A stretch of 8,192 nucleotides of DNA from Gorillibacterium sp. (GTDB lineage: Bacteria; Bacillota; Bacilli; Paenibacillales; NBRC-103111). This document shows positions 1-6,665 of the stretch, one piece after another. The notes under the pieces are model-generated. The model ran no database searches, was not told where the DNA came from, and worked only from the letters and a program-made list of their open reading frames with translations. Positions within the stretch are counted from its first letter, which is position 1; each line of letters starts with the position of its first letter. Position numbers and translations under genes: made by a program. The DNA lies in contig JACMJI010000397.1 of the NCBI GenBank assembly GCA_014380705.1, positions 1 to 8,192 on the forward strand. Reading direction: 5' to 3'.

Positions 1-30
1 ATCGCTAGCTGCCCGGCTCTTTTTTCTGTT
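1..30 (+). terminator. Possible right half of a terminator cut by the window edge
   Basis: A GC-rich stretch (AGCTGCCCGGCTC) is followed directly by six T residues. This is what the 3' arm and U-tract of a rho-independent terminator look like, but any left arm would lie before base 1. It would end an upstream plus-strand gene. The call is tentative because the matching arm cannot be seen. Confidence 0.25.
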
Positions 31-61
31 TTGACACCGCATCGGTAAACGCAGGACGTGG

Positions 62-90
62 TTGACTCGTTACAAGCGTTTATTTAGTGT
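62..90 (+). promoter_or_regulatory. Weak candidate SigA-type promoter before the permease gene
   Basis: TTGACT (62-67) is followed after 17 bases by TAGTGT (85-90). The -35 box is good, but the -10 box matches TATAAT at only three positions. A better -35 hexamer, TTGACA at 31-36, has no acceptable -10 at normal spacing. Either may be chance. Confidence 0.2.
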
Positions 91-140
91 CACAGATCAT
101 TATGTATTTGCGTTGTACAGAAGGGATGTTTCATGTTTTT

Positions 141-1067
141 ATGAATAAACGCTGGTTAAACATCATGCTGATCCTGTTTGGAGCGGCTAGCTATGGTTTA
201 TTATCTCCGATGATTAAACTTGCTTATAGTGGCGAATGGAAGGGGATGCAGCTAATCACCAGCCAAACGACCATGGGTATGCAGATTACCTCCAGCCAAA
301 TGACGATGGGGACCGTGATGATTTGGCTTCTCGTGGCAGTAATGCCATCAACCTGGGCTAATCCTTTTCGTGGACCCTGGATAAGGTTAGCGCTAAATGG
401 AATAATCGGGTTAGCTCTGACCAACCTTTTTATCAATGCTGCACTTTTGGAACTAGATGCTACCCTATGTATCGTTTTATTGTTTCAATTTACATGGATT
501 ACCGTTCTTCTGGATGCTTGGTTTAATAAGAAATTACCAAACCGCTATCAATGGTTCGCAATCGCCATCATCCTCGCTGGAACCTTGTTGGCTGTGGGTA
601 TTTCCGGCGTTGGGCTTGCAAGTGTCAGTCTTAAAGGGATTTTCCTTGGCCTTGCTTCTGCTGTTAGCTATAGTTGCCTGCTTTTTTTCACTGGACGTAT
701 TGAAACGACCCTGCATCCATTAATGAAGTCGGCGTTCATGTTAACGGCAGCGTTGCCAATGATTTATATTTTTCAGCCACCTAACTTTTTCTTTCAACCC
801 GGTGGAGGCACACTTGTTCTGTGGGGGCTTCTACTCGGAATTCTTGGGCAAGTTATCCCAACTGTCCTTTTTAACATCAGTATTCCCAAAGTGGGGAGCT
901 CACTATCTGCTATGCTCGGTGCTGTCGAGCTTCCTGTTGCGATGATAACAGCCTTTCTCCTTCTGAAAGATCATATTTTTCCAATGCAATGGGTTGGTAT
1001 GGTGGTAATTATTGGTGGAATTCTTGTGTCAGAAAAGAAGATGAAGGTTGTTAAAACGCTTGACTAA
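141..1067 (+). CDS. EamA/DMT-family membrane permease
   Basis: This is a predicted integral membrane transporter of the drug/metabolite superfamily. The substrate cannot be told from sequence; family members export amino acids, metabolites or drugs. The 308-residue length and about ten hydrophobic segments are usual for EamA proteins, as are two similar halves. The N-terminal half begins with ILFGAASYGLLSP, and the C-terminal half ends in a VELPVAMITAFLLLKD-type segment followed by a last helix. An in-frame GTG at 87 and ATG at 126 would add a hydrophilic leader. I prefer ATG at 141 because MNKRWLNIMLILFGAASYG is a normal family start, although the AAGGG at 121-125 is 15 bases away and would suit 126 less well still. 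An oddity is that residues 36-46 and 47-57 are an imperfect tandem copy of each other in the first loop. The gene ends 65 bases before sigW and may be an unrelated neighbour. Confidence 0.85.
   Translation: MNKRWLNIMLILFGAASYGLLSPMIKLAYSGEWKGMQLITSQTTMGMQITSSQMTMGTVMIWLLVAVMPSTWANPFRGPWIRLALNGIIGLALTNLFINAALLELDATLCIVLLFQFTWITVLLDAWFNKKLPNRYQWFAIAIILAGTLLAVGISGVGLASVSLKGIFLGLASAVSYSCLLFFTGRIETTLHPLMKSAFMLTAALPMIYIFQPPNFFFQPGGGTLVLWGLLLGILGQVIPTVLFNISIPKVGSSLSAMLGAVELPVAMITAFLLLKDHIFPMQWVGMVVIIGGILVSEKKMKVVKTLD
246..311 (+). repeat. 33-bp in-frame tandem duplication inside the permease gene
   Basis: Bases 246-278 and 279-311 are adjacent 33-bp copies, both beginning ATGCAG and both containing CCAGCCAAA. 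They encode MQLITSQTTMG and MQITSSQMTMG. The copies differ at several bases, mostly conservatively, so the duplication is not recent and has been kept in frame. It falls in the loop between membrane segments 1 and 2. Confidence 0.8.
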
Positions 1068-1070
1068 TAT

Positions 1071-1099
1071 TTCACTGACTTAAAATGTCATATGATAAT
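1071..1099 (+). promoter_or_regulatory. Candidate SigA-type promoter for sigW
   Basis: TTCACT (1071-1076) and GATAAT (1094-1099) are separated by 17 bases. Transcription would start near 1106. That would leave the ATG at 1085 outside the message and favour the TTG start at 1133. No TGAAAC...CGTA box was found upstream of sigW. The hexamers are only partial matches. Confidence 0.3.
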
Positions 1100-1132
1100 G
1101 GGGAGAATAACTTGAGCACCGGAGGAATGCCA

Positions 1133-1714
1133 TTGAAGGATATGGAGACGCGGCTTGCTAAGCTGGCTCGAAGTGGGGACCGGATGGCTTTTGCAGGTCT
1201 GGTGGATCTGTACAAGGATAAAATGTTTCATCTTGGCTATCGTATGCTGGGATCCCCTCATGAGGCGGAGGATGTCGTGCAAGAGACTTTTTTGCGTGTA
1301 TATACGAACCTCGACCGATACGATGAGTTTCAGAAGTTTTCCACCTGGATCTACCGCATAGCGACAAATCTATGTATTGATCGGCTGCGAAAACGTAAGG
1401 CGAGCTATTCACTGGACGCAGAGATGCCGGACGGTGAAGGAGCGGATTGGTATTCCCTACTACCCAGCCAACAAGCAACTCCTGAGGAGCAGACCATGCT
1501 GACAGAAACCCAGGAGTCTATTCGTAAAGCCATAAACACGTTGCCAGAAAAATATAAGTCCGTCGTTATCCTTCGCTATTTGCAGGATATGTCACTCCAG
1601 GAAATTGGAGATGTGCTCGACATGCCAGTGACAACGGTAAAGACAAGGGTACACCGTGGACGGGAGTTTTTACGCAAAAAACTGCAATCCGAATACGGGG
1701 GAAAATTTTTTTGA
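1133..1714 (+). CDS. sigW: ECF RNA polymerase sigma factor SigW
   Basis: This sigma factor directs RNA polymerase to envelope-stress and antimicrobial-resistance genes. It has about 193 residues, close to the 187 of B. subtilis SigW. Sigma region 2 spans about residues 16-88, including DLYKDKMFHLGYRMLG, HEAEDVVQETFLRVY and KFSTWIYRIATNLCIDRLRKRK. Region 4 spans about 128-184, with LPEKYKSVVILRYLQDMSLQEIGDVL and the helix-turn-helix end VTTVKTRVHRGREFLRKKL. I chose TTG at 1133 because GGAGG (1121-1125) lies seven bases before it and the protein then begins, as in homologues, just ahead of LAKLARSGD. Alternatives are TTG at 1112, with GGGGAG in front, and ATG at 1085, with no good ribosome site. 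The anti-sigma gene rsiW follows after 63 bases. The stop codon TGA is also the first part of a SigW-type -35 box. Confidence 0.95.
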   Translation: MKDMETRLAKLARSGDRMAFAGLVDLYKDKMFHLGYRMLGSPHEAEDVVQETFLRVYTNLDRYDEFQKFSTWIYRIATNLCIDRLRKRKASYSLDAEMPDGEGADWYSLLPSQQATPEEQTMLTETQESIRKAINTLPEKYKSVVILRYLQDMSLQEIGDVLDMPVTTVKTRVHRGREFLRKKLQSEYGGKFF

Positions 1715-1737
1715 AACATTAAGCTCCAGTCGACGTA
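1712..1737 (+). promoter_or_regulatory. SigW-type (ECF) promoter between sigW and rsiW
   Basis: TGAAAC (1712-1717) and CGTA (1734-1737) are separated by exactly 16 bases. This is a perfect match to the known B. subtilis SigW consensus TGAAAC-N16-CGTA. An AT-rich tract with seven T residues lies just upstream. Transcription would start near 1744, ahead of the rsiW ribosome site (AAAGGAG, 1761-1767). The placement means rsiW, but not sigW, is directly downstream. Confidence 0.75.
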
Positions 1738-1777
1738 TGTACATCGTAGAGAACATGAAGAAAGGAGTGGCCCACGT

Positions 1778-2383
1778 ATGAATTGTGAAGAAGCCCTCCA
1801 TCATATGCATGAGTATTTAGACGGAGATCTGAATCATGTGGAAACCGTCACCTTAAAGAAGCACATGCTCACTTGTCCCGAGTGCAATCGATTTTTCCGT
1901 GAGTTGGAAATGACAGAAGCACTGATCAAGAATACGACCTCGGAGCCCACACCTGAAGGCTTGACAGAGAGAATCATTAATAGCCTCCCCGTTCGCCCTA
2001 AGCGGCAATCATGGTTTCAATGGGTTAGGCGTCATCCGGCCATTTCAGTCGCTTCCGTTTTTCTCTTTGTTATGCTAGGCAGCTTCCTGACGATGTGGAA
2101 CCAAGACCTCGAGCTTACCGTTAAAGGGAGTAATTTGGACCAGTTGATCATTGGTGACGATACCGTTTATTTACCTATTGGCAACCATGTTGCCGGGAAC
2201 TTGATGGTTCGTGGAGGAAATGTAAAGATTGATGGGCAATTGGATGGTAATTTGGTCATTGTAGATGGAAGTTTCCAAACCGCCTCAACAGCTAATATTT
2301 CGGGTAAAATCTATGAGATTAATCAAGCAGCGGAATGGCTCGTCTATCAGATGAAAGAAATTTTTATTCCTGCCGCACAGTAA
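1778..2383 (+). CDS. rsiW: Anti-sigma-W factor RsiW
   Basis: RsiW is a single-pass membrane protein that sequesters SigW and releases it after regulated proteolysis (site-1 protease PrsW, then RasP, in B. subtilis). The cytoplasmic N-terminus has the zinc-binding anti-sigma motif, His29-X3-Cys33-X2-Cys36, with Cys3 as a likely fourth ligand. One membrane helix spans about residues 88-107 and is preceded by basic residues. The outer domain (108-201) contains the beta-rich stretch VAGNLMVRGGNVKIDGQLDG and the EINQ...W..YQMK ending seen in B. subtilis RsiW. Length is 201 residues against 208. From memory, PrsW cuts B. subtilis RsiW at an Ala-Ser bond; the aligned bond here is Ala169-Ser170. The start is supported by AAAGGAG ten bases upstream. 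The gene is followed by a terminator. Confidence 0.95.
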   Translation: MNCEEALHHMHEYLDGDLNHVETVTLKKHMLTCPECNRFFRELEMTEALIKNTTSEPTPEGLTERIINSLPVRPKRQSWFQWVRRHPAISVASVFLFVMLGSFLTMWNQDLELTVKGSNLDQLIIGDDTVYLPIGNHVAGNLMVRGGNVKIDGQLDGNLVIVDGSFQTASTANISGKIYEINQAAEWLVYQMKEIFIPAAQ

Positions 2384-2394
2384 GCTACTTATCC

Positions 2395-2427
2395 AAGCCT
2401 CCCTGGTATGGACAGGGGAGGCTTTTT
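2395..2427 (+). terminator. Rho-independent terminator after rsiW
   Basis: AAGCCTCCC (2395-2403) pairs with GGGAGGCTT (2416-2424). Two more pairs lie inside across a bulged G, and the loop is short. A run of five T residues (2423-2427) includes the end of the stem. It lies 11 bases after the rsiW stop and separates sigW-rsiW from the cdaA unit. Confidence 0.85.
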
Positions 2428-2466
2428 GCCGAAAATATGTTATCATATAGAAAATTGTTATAAATG

Positions 2467-2491
2467 CTCACAGTAAAGAAAGAGCTGTGAG
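2467..2491 (+). promoter_or_regulatory. Perfect hairpin in the cdaA leader
   Basis: CTCACAG (2467-2473) and CTGTGAG (2485-2491) form a perfect seven-base-pair stem around an 11-base purine-rich loop. It ends about 10 bases before the cdaA ribosome site. It has no T-tract, so it is not a terminator. It could be an operator palindrome or an RNA leader stem. An AT-rich stretch with TATAAAT (2459-2465) just upstream may be a -10 region, but no convincing -35 box was found. Confidence 0.4.
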
Positions 2492-2514
2492 GGTTGTGAT
2501 GGGGGACATTTGGG

Positions 2515-3336
2515 ATGGACTTGACGGCGTTCACCTTAGGGGATACCGTAAAAGAAATCGTTGATATATTGATTGTTAGTTACATCGTTTATCAACTTCT
2601 CATTTTGTTGCGTGGCACAAGAGCTATCCAACTAATGAAAGGTATCATTATTGTTGTGGCTGTATGGGCGTTCAGTATTTGGTTTGACTTGGACACGCTT
2701 CAGTGGCTGATGAATCAGATGTTTAATATCGGGGTGATCGCATTGATCATCATTTTTCAGCCTGAGCTGCGTCGGGCGCTGGAGCAGCTTGGTCGTGGCC
2801 GCATGTTTAGCCGTACGACAGCTGAAGAGGATCAATTGGTATCCCAGCGAATCGGACAACTACTCAAGGCGGTTAACTACTTATGCAAGCGCAAGATTGG
2901 CGCCCTCATTGTATTTGAACGGGAAACGGGATTAAATGAATATATTGAATCGGGAATACGTATCGGAGCAGAGCTAAGCTCAGAGATTCTGATTAATATT
3001 TTTATTCCAAATACACCGCTTCATGATGGAGCGGTCATTATTCGCCAGAACCAAATCGTTGCGGCAGCTTGTTATCTGCCGCTTTCAGAGAATCCTTTTA
3101 TCAGCAAGGAACTGGGGACCCGGCACCGAGCAGGCATAGGCGTAAGTGAGATGTCTGACGCTATATCCATCATTGTTTCAGAGGAAACCGGTTCCGTTTC
3201 ATTGGCAATTAATGGGCTTGTTGTTCGCGATATTAAGGAAGAATCTATGATTTCTAAATTATATGAAGAACTCCGTCCGAAGCGAAAGACGGTAGAGCGG
3301 AAACCCTTTTACAAATGGAAGGGGTGGAATCGCTAG
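2515..3336 (+). CDS. cdaA: Diadenylate cyclase CdaA
   Basis: CdaA condenses two ATP into cyclic-di-AMP, a second messenger controlling potassium and osmolyte balance and cell-wall integrity. The 273-residue protein has three N-terminal membrane helices (about residues 16-34, 41-57 and 64-81), then a cytoplasmic DisA_N catalytic domain. The active-site motifs are intact: Asp171-Gly-Ala in LHDGAVII and Arg203-His-Arg in GTRHRAGIGVSE. The B. subtilis homologue was formerly ybbP. The ATG at 2515 follows GGGGGA by about eight bases. The next gene, cdaR, starts on the last base of this stop codon, so the two are probably translationally coupled. The product is expected to form a membrane complex with CdaR and GlmM. 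Confidence 0.96.
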   Translation: MDLTAFTLGDTVKEIVDILIVSYIVYQLLILLRGTRAIQLMKGIIIVVAVWAFSIWFDLDTLQWLMNQMFNIGVIALIIIFQPELRRALEQLGRGRMFSRTTAEEDQLVSQRIGQLLKAVNYLCKRKIGALIVFERETGLNEYIESGIRIGAELSSEILINIFIPNTPLHDGAVIIRQNQIVAAACYLPLSENPFISKELGTRHRAGIGVSEMSDAISIIVSEETGSVSLAINGLVVRDIKEESMISKLYEELRPKRKTVERKPFYKWKGWNR

Positions 3337-4748
3337 TGGATAGATTCCTGCGAAATAACAACATGGTGAAAGCTGCCGCCTTACTTATCGCTCTTCTGCT
3401 TTGGTTCGTCGTTCGACTCGGTTCCAATGAACCCGTCCAGCGGGTGTCAAATGAAGTCGTTAGTGAGACAGTCAGCAATGTTGCGATCATCCCGGTATAC
3501 GACAATGTTCAGTATGCGGTTATGTCTATTGAGCCTAAAGAGGCTACAGTGGATATGACTTGGAAGGAGTCAGCTTTCCGTCGTTCAAGTTTTTCCAATC
3601 TTCAGGTTGAGGCGGATCTGACCAATCTGACTGAGGGAGAGCATGATGTCGTTCTTCAGGTGGTTGGGATTTCAAATAACATTATAACAACGATTAAGCC
3701 CTATAAAGTCAAGGTAAGAATAGAGAAAATCCAACACAAGCAGGTACCGGTGGAGATTACAACAACAGGAAGTCCATCGGAGGGATATAAGGCAGCCCAG
3801 CCCGTTATTCGGCCGAATCGTGTGAGTATTTCGGTTCCGCAAAGCATGGTGGATCAGGTGAACTCTGCGCAAGCACAAGTGAGTATAGATGGGGCGAAAG
3901 AAACCATTATCAAGCAGGTTAAGCTAACGGTATATGATTGGAATGGGAGACCAATGGAAGGACAGGTCACACCACAGGTTGTCGATGTAGAAATTCCTAT
4001 TACCAGTCCCTTTAAGCAGATGCCGATTCAGGTAAAGTTAATAGGTGAGCCTGCTGAGGGCTATTCTGTAGCCTCCTTAAGTCAGGAACCAGAGACTGTC
4101 ACGGTCTATGCGGCTCAGGATATTCTGAATAAGATGGATTTATACGGAGGCCTGGAGCTTGATTTGAGTGGTTTTAAAGAAACACGGAAGCTCGATCTAG
4201 TGGTGCCGCTTATACCGGGGGTTGCAAGTGTAGAACCGACTGCGATTAAGGCAACGGTGGAAATCGTTCCGTCTGAACAGAAGCTCTTGGAGCAAGTGCC
4301 CGTAACATTAACCGGACAATCCAATGATTATATCTATAACCTTGCTGCAGAGAATATAAGTATTAATATGAACTTGATTGGCGCACCAACCGTTCTAAAC
4401 AATGTAAGGATTCAGGATGTTCAAGCTACCGTCGATCTTAGTAATCTTGGTCCAGGTGTGCATGACCTTCCAGTAATCGCGAATCTACCTCTTTTCGTGA
4501 AAAATCAAAACTCTGATGTAACCGTGAGAGTGGAGATTGTAACGGCTGCTAACTCTGGATCTGTAGTCAAATCTCCTTCGCCAGAGAAGACGCCTGCCAA
4601 ACTGCCAGTGAGCAGCACTCCATCCGCGGGTCCAGAAACAAGTAATAATCCAACAAGTACGCCAACGCCTACACCAGCAGATACGCCTGTTATCGTGCCA
4701 TCCGCTTCAACGGCTCCAGGTGTGAAGGACGAGGATGAGCCTGCGTAA
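3336..4748 (+). CDS. cdaR: YbbR-domain regulator of CdaA (CdaR)
   Basis: CdaR modulates diadenylate cyclase activity from the outer face of the membrane. The 470-residue protein has one N-terminal membrane helix (about residues 11-27). Four YbbR beta-domains follow, at about 51-130, 136-222, 228-312 and 319-402. Domains 2 and 3 show the recurring EGY followed by a P-x-x-V-x-V pattern (SPSEGYKAA; PAEGYSVAS). The tail, about 405-470, is low-complexity Ser/Thr/Pro with acidic residues at the end, as in B. subtilis. I chose GTG at 3336 because it gives MDRFLRNNNMVKAAALL, which aligns with the B. subtilis start MDKFLNNRWAVKI. It also gives the coupled TAGTG overlap with cdaA, and GGAAGGGG lies 11 bases upstream. 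The in-frame ATG at 3315 would add seven residues and lacks a good ribosome site. Confidence 0.93.
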   Translation: MDRFLRNNNMVKAAALLIALLLWFVVRLGSNEPVQRVSNEVVSETVSNVAIIPVYDNVQYAVMSIEPKEATVDMTWKESAFRRSSFSNLQVEADLTNLTEGEHDVVLQVVGISNNIITTIKPYKVKVRIEKIQHKQVPVEITTTGSPSEGYKAAQPVIRPNRVSISVPQSMVDQVNSAQAQVSIDGAKETIIKQVKLTVYDWNGRPMEGQVTPQVVDVEIPITSPFKQMPIQVKLIGEPAEGYSVASLSQEPETVTVYAAQDILNKMDLYGGLELDLSGFKETRKLDLVVPLIPGVASVEPTAIKATVEIVPSEQKLLEQVPVTLTGQSNDYIYNLAAENISINMNLIGAPTVLNNVRIQDVQATVDLSNLGPGVHDLPVIANLPLFVKNQNSDVTVRVEIVTAANSGSVVKSPSPEKTPAKLPVSSTPSAGPETSNNPTSTPTPTPADTPVIVPSASTAPGVKDEDEPA

Positions 4749-4839
4749 TCAAAAGCAGCGCATTCGTGAATGATGACCAGCACCAATATTTTATTAAGTG
4801 TTTATAGATCAAGGATATGAAGAGAGGGGCAAGTGTTAG

Positions 4840-6183
4840 ATGGGGAAATATTTTGGAACAGATGGGGTTCGCGGGGTAGCCAATCAGGAGCTTACACCTG
4901 AGCTTTCTTATAAAGTGGGTCGGTGTGGTGGTTATGTGCTTGCTAAGGGATCGGACCGCCCGCTCGTTGTTATCGGTCGTGACACACGTATTTCAGGTCA
5001 TATGCTCGAAGCAGCGCTCGTGTCAGGTTTATTGTCGATCGGCGCAGATGTCGTTCAGCTTGGTGTCCTATCGACGCCTGGGGTCGCCTATTTAACTCGT
5101 AAGTTGGGTGCAGCTGCTGGTGTTATGATATCTGCCTCCCACAATCCTGTAGAGGATAATGGAATCAAGTTTTTTGGGGGGGACGGCTTTAAGTTATCCG
5201 ACGAAACGGAGCTGGAAATTGAACAGCTTATGGACGCAGCGGTAGACGAACTTCCTCGACCTGTGGGTGGAAGCTTAGGAACATTAACGATTAATCATGA
5301 GGCCAAGTTTCAATACAGTGAGTTTTTGAAGACAACTGTCACATCAAGCTTTACGGGGTTAAAGATTGTATTGGACTGTGCGAATGGGGCAGCGTTCGAA
5401 TTGGCCCCTCGTTTGTTTCGCGAGCTTGGAGCGACGGTCATTGAGACTGGAACTACACCCGACGGTCTTAATATTAACAAGAATTGTGGGTCAACCCATC
5501 CAGAAGCTCTAGCGGTAGAAGTGCTCAAGCATCAAGCCGATCTTGGTTTCTCCTTCGACGGAGATGCGGATCGACTGATTGCGATCGACGAGAACGGTGA
5601 AGAAGTGGATGGAGATTACATCCTCACGATACTTGGCGATGCGATGAACCGCAGTGGCCAATTGAAGAATGGTACCGTAGTTACAACGGTAATGGCTAAC
5701 CTGGGCTTTTTTAAAGCAGCACGTCAATTAGGGCTAAAAACAGCACAGACGGCTGTTGGTGACCGTTATGTCATGGAAGAAATGCGCAAAGGCGGCTTTA
5801 ATCTCGGTGGGGAGCAGTCGGGGCATGTTATTTTTCTTGACCACATCACAACGGGTGACGGGATGCTAACTGCACTCCAATTAGCAGATACGCTTACTCG
5901 CTCAGGCGGGCAAAAACTAAGTGAACTTAAGCAGAAAATGGCGAAGTTTCCACAGGTTTTGGTCAACGTTCGGGTGGCAGACAAATCGAAGCTGATGGAT
6001 AACACAGCTATCGAACAATCGATCAAGCAGGTTGAAGATCAACTGGGTGAGGACGGACGTGTGCTCGTACGCCCTTCTGGAACGGAATCCTTGATCCGCG
6101 TTATGGCGGAGGGTCCAGATAAAGCACAAATCGAGGCCTATGTGAGTACAATTGTTGGCGTGATTGAGCAGGAGTTGTGCTAA
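4840..6183 (+). CDS. glmM: Phosphoglucosamine mutase GlmM
   Basis: GlmM converts glucosamine-6-phosphate to glucosamine-1-phosphate, on the path to UDP-GlcNAc and peptidoglycan. In Firmicutes it also binds and restrains CdaA. The 447-residue protein is complete. Key sites are the phosphorylated serine Ser100 in [17 protein letters not shown], the metal-binding loop Asp240-Gly-Asp242-Ala-Asp244-Arg, the sugar-binding GGEQSGH around Glu325, and the phosphate-binding RPSGTES from Arg411. The ATG is preceded by AGAGAGGGG (4821-4829) at ten bases. A 91-base gap separates it from cdaR, with no terminator seen, so it is probably co-transcribed. A T6-G7 tract lies inside the gene at 5170-5182. The usual next gene, glmS, does not follow. 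Confidence 0.97.
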   Translation: MGKYFGTDGVRGVANQELTPELSYKVGRCGGYVLAKGSDRPLVVIGRDTRISGHMLEAALVSGLLSIGADVVQLGVLSTPGVAYLTRKLGAAAGVMISASHNPVEDNGIKFFGGDGFKLSDETELEIEQLMDAAVDELPRPVGGSLGTLTINHEAKFQYSEFLKTTVTSSFTGLKIVLDCANGAAFELAPRLFRELGATVIETGTTPDGLNINKNCGSTHPEALAVEVLKHQADLGFSFDGDADRLIAIDENGEEVDGDYILTILGDAMNRSGQLKNGTVVTTVMANLGFFKAARQLGLKTAQTAVGDRYVMEEMRKGGFNLGGEQSGHVIFLDHITTGDGMLTALQLADTLTRSGGQKLSELKQKMAKFPQVLVNVRVADKSKLMDNTAIEQSIKQVEDQLGEDGRVLVRPSGTESLIRVMAEGPDKAQIEAYVSTIVGVIEQELC

Positions 6184-6216
6184 CTTTCCATAAGTAGAGT
6201 TGATGATAGTGTGTAA

Positions 6217-6236
6217 TAGATAGATAGATAGATAGA
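6217..6236 (+). repeat. TAGA microsatellite
   Basis: Five perfect TAGA units stand in tandem 34 bases after the glmM stop. Such tracts gain and lose units by slippage. No reading frame uses it. It sits in the 5' part of the glmM trailer, just before the ribozyme-like element. Confidence 0.9.
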
Positions 6237-6265
6237 TGATGACAAAACATTTGATTTGCAAGCCA

Positions 6266-6388
6266 GATGATGTCGAACAATTGAAGTTGACGGTGAAACT
6301 TATTTCCCGGGAATTATTTTGTCGACTGGGTGTCGGATAAGGAAGAGTTAAAATGGTCAAGAAAAAGACCATGCTAGTTAAAGGTTTT
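6266..6388 (+). ncRNA. Degenerate glmS-ribozyme-like element
   Basis: Several landmarks of the glmS ribozyme occur in the right order, compared with the consensus as I remember it. GAAC (6275-6278) is followed by a short loop and GTTGACGG (6286-6293), which includes the guanine corresponding to the active-site G. Next come TTATTTTGTCGACTGGGTGTC (6314-6334), close to the consensus TTATCGA...TCGGCGGGTGCC, and a helix of CTTAT (6299-6303) with ATAAG (6337-6341). GTTAAAATGGTC, a loop, then GACCAT (hairpin 6353-6372) and GTTAAAGG resemble the P4 end. The cleavage-site core GCGCC is not recognisable, and GGGTGCC has become GGGTGTC, so it may be inactive. No glmS gene follows. Without covariance scoring this stays a hypothesis. 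Confidence 0.42.
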
Positions 6389-6436
6389 AAGGCATCTCCA
6401 TTCCATGTTTGATGTGGAATGGAGATGCCTTTCTTG
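6389..6436 (+). terminator. Strong hairpin, probable terminator of the cdaA-cdaR-glmM unit
   Basis: Seventeen perfect base pairs are formed by 6389-6405 (AAGGCATCTCCATTCCA) and 6415-6431, around a nine-base loop. The downstream T-rich tail (TTTCTTGAT) is short and imperfect. Position and strength fit termination of the glmM transcript. The near-symmetric stem could also act on the opposite strand. Confidence 0.75.
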
Positions 6437-6665
6437 ATATCATAGAACTTACAGGTTTCCCCATTCTAAACATTAAGGAGTTTACAAGTTTTAGGGTTAC
6501 CGTATCTAGCTATAATTAAATGTATAGCTATTATCAGTAGCGTTGCATAAACGCTGGCACGGGGATGTCACAACCATCTGAAAACAAGCATTTGTAGATA
6601 AGAGAGATAACTAAAAGGGCTCTCTTGCTCAATTAGCTATTGTCTAAATATTAGTTTAACTAGTG
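6437..6665. other. Non-coding AT-rich region with three small hairpins
   Basis: No credible protein gene was found here. Three inverted repeats are visible. TAGCTATA/TATAGCTA lies at 6507-6514 and 6523-6530 (eight pairs). AGCGTT/AACGCT lies at 6539-6544 and 6550-6555 (six pairs, loop GCATA). AAGAGAG/CTCTCTT lies at 6600-6606 and 6620-6626 (seven pairs). None has a clear T-tract. A TATAAT hexamer at 6511-6516 lacks a partner -35 box. I recognise no RNA family. Confidence 0.5.

Noticed and set aside
701..726. Second SigW-type box (TGAAAC at 701-706) inside the permease gene
   Set aside because: After 16 bases the sequence is ATGA, not CGTA, so there is no -10 element.
1060..1086. Promoter TTGACT...TAAAAT before sigW
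   Set aside because: The spacing is only 15 bases. The 17-base pair TTCACT/GATAAT fits the probable start codon better.
6294..6319. SigW-type box (TGAAAC at 6294-6299) in the ribozyme-like element
   Set aside because: No CGTA occurs at 16 bases. The hexamer is better explained as part of the RNA element.
5917..6372. Minus-strand open frame of 151 codons overlapping the glmM end
   Set aside because: It lies largely antisense to the well-conserved glmM end, crosses the microsatellite and the ribozyme-like element, and its product resembles nothing recognisable.
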